From Prevotella sp. (GTDB taxonomy: Bacteria; Bacteroidota; Bacteroidia; Bacteroidales; Bacteroidaceae), in contig JAFZAE010000277.1 in NCBI GenBank assembly GCA_017548385.1, positions 1 to 50,657 on the forward strand: a DNA stretch of 50,657 bases, given 5' to 3'. Each line of letters starts with the position of its first letter. The first letter of the stretch is position 1. Under the pieces are notes generated by a model, which made no database searches, was not told where the DNA came from, and saw only the letters and a list, made by a program, of their open reading frames with translations. Below, piece after piece: positions 50,605-50,657 of the stretch. Both the position numbers and the translations under genes were made by a program.

Positions 50605-50657
50605 ACTCTTCCTCTGATTGAGATTGATCAGCTATCAGTTTCTGAAGCATCATATTA

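Overview
The window looks like a chromosomal segment of a Bacteroidales bacterium, most likely close to Prevotella. Four observations support this. Many genes are preceded by the Bacteroidetes-type -7 element TAnnTTTG. Shine-Dalgarno sequences are weak or absent. The division and cell-wall (dcw) cluster has the Bacteroidetes order. Typical Bacteroidetes families are present (DUF4292 lipoprotein, GlsA/GlsB-like lipid synthases, GH95, FtsW and MraY with long loops). No plasmid, phage, IS or CRISPR signature was found. No gene-free stretch exceeds about 300 bases; the longest intergenic regions are 23566-23833 and 48305-48577.

Left part (1-20.2 kb), mixed housekeeping and accessory genes. It opens with a 5'-truncated SGNH-like protein and an acyltransferase-3 membrane protein. 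Next come a broken VOC-family gene, nadE, and an amidase. A GC-rich secreted C-type-lectin-like protein at 4145-4876 has a C-terminus resembling the variable region of a diversity-generating retroelement. A ComEA-like helix-hairpin-helix protein, two tandem NSS transporters and a VanZ-like protein follow. A leftward run then encodes an acyl-CoA ligase, prfB, a 46-residue membrane protein and a CYTH protein. mutY and an ArgE-like M20 hydrolase run rightward. A leftward operon dut / TPR protein / DUF4292 lipoprotein / EnvC-like protein ends at a strong bidirectional terminator at 15298-15327.

Middle part (20.3-40.1 kb). dgt is followed by a leftward pair resembling glsA-glsB (glycine lipid synthesis). 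Divergent from that pair is the dcw cluster: mraZ-rsmH-ftsL-ftsI-murE-mraY-murD-ftsW-murG-murC-ftsQ-ftsA-ftsZ. It supplies lipid II precursor synthesis and the core divisome. Three GTGGGG repeats with exactly 10-bp periodicity lie just upstream of the proximal mraZ promoter, a likely MraZ autoregulatory operator. ftsZ ends at a strong terminator and faces recO.

Right part (40.1 kb to end). tRNA-Glu(TTC) and rpsT appear to share one promoter and one terminator. gyrB and a secreted GH95 alpha-L-fucosidase follow. Then come two tandem leftward ATP-grasp genes with a leftover C-terminal scrap of a third copy, a secreted LD-carboxypeptidase, and rsmA (ksgA).

The observations I would follow first are the DGR-like variable region, the phased MraZ operator with its structured leader, the ATP-grasp scar, the 46-residue gene, and the tRNA-Glu/rpsT dicistron. 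All family names come from reading motifs by eye; no database search was run.
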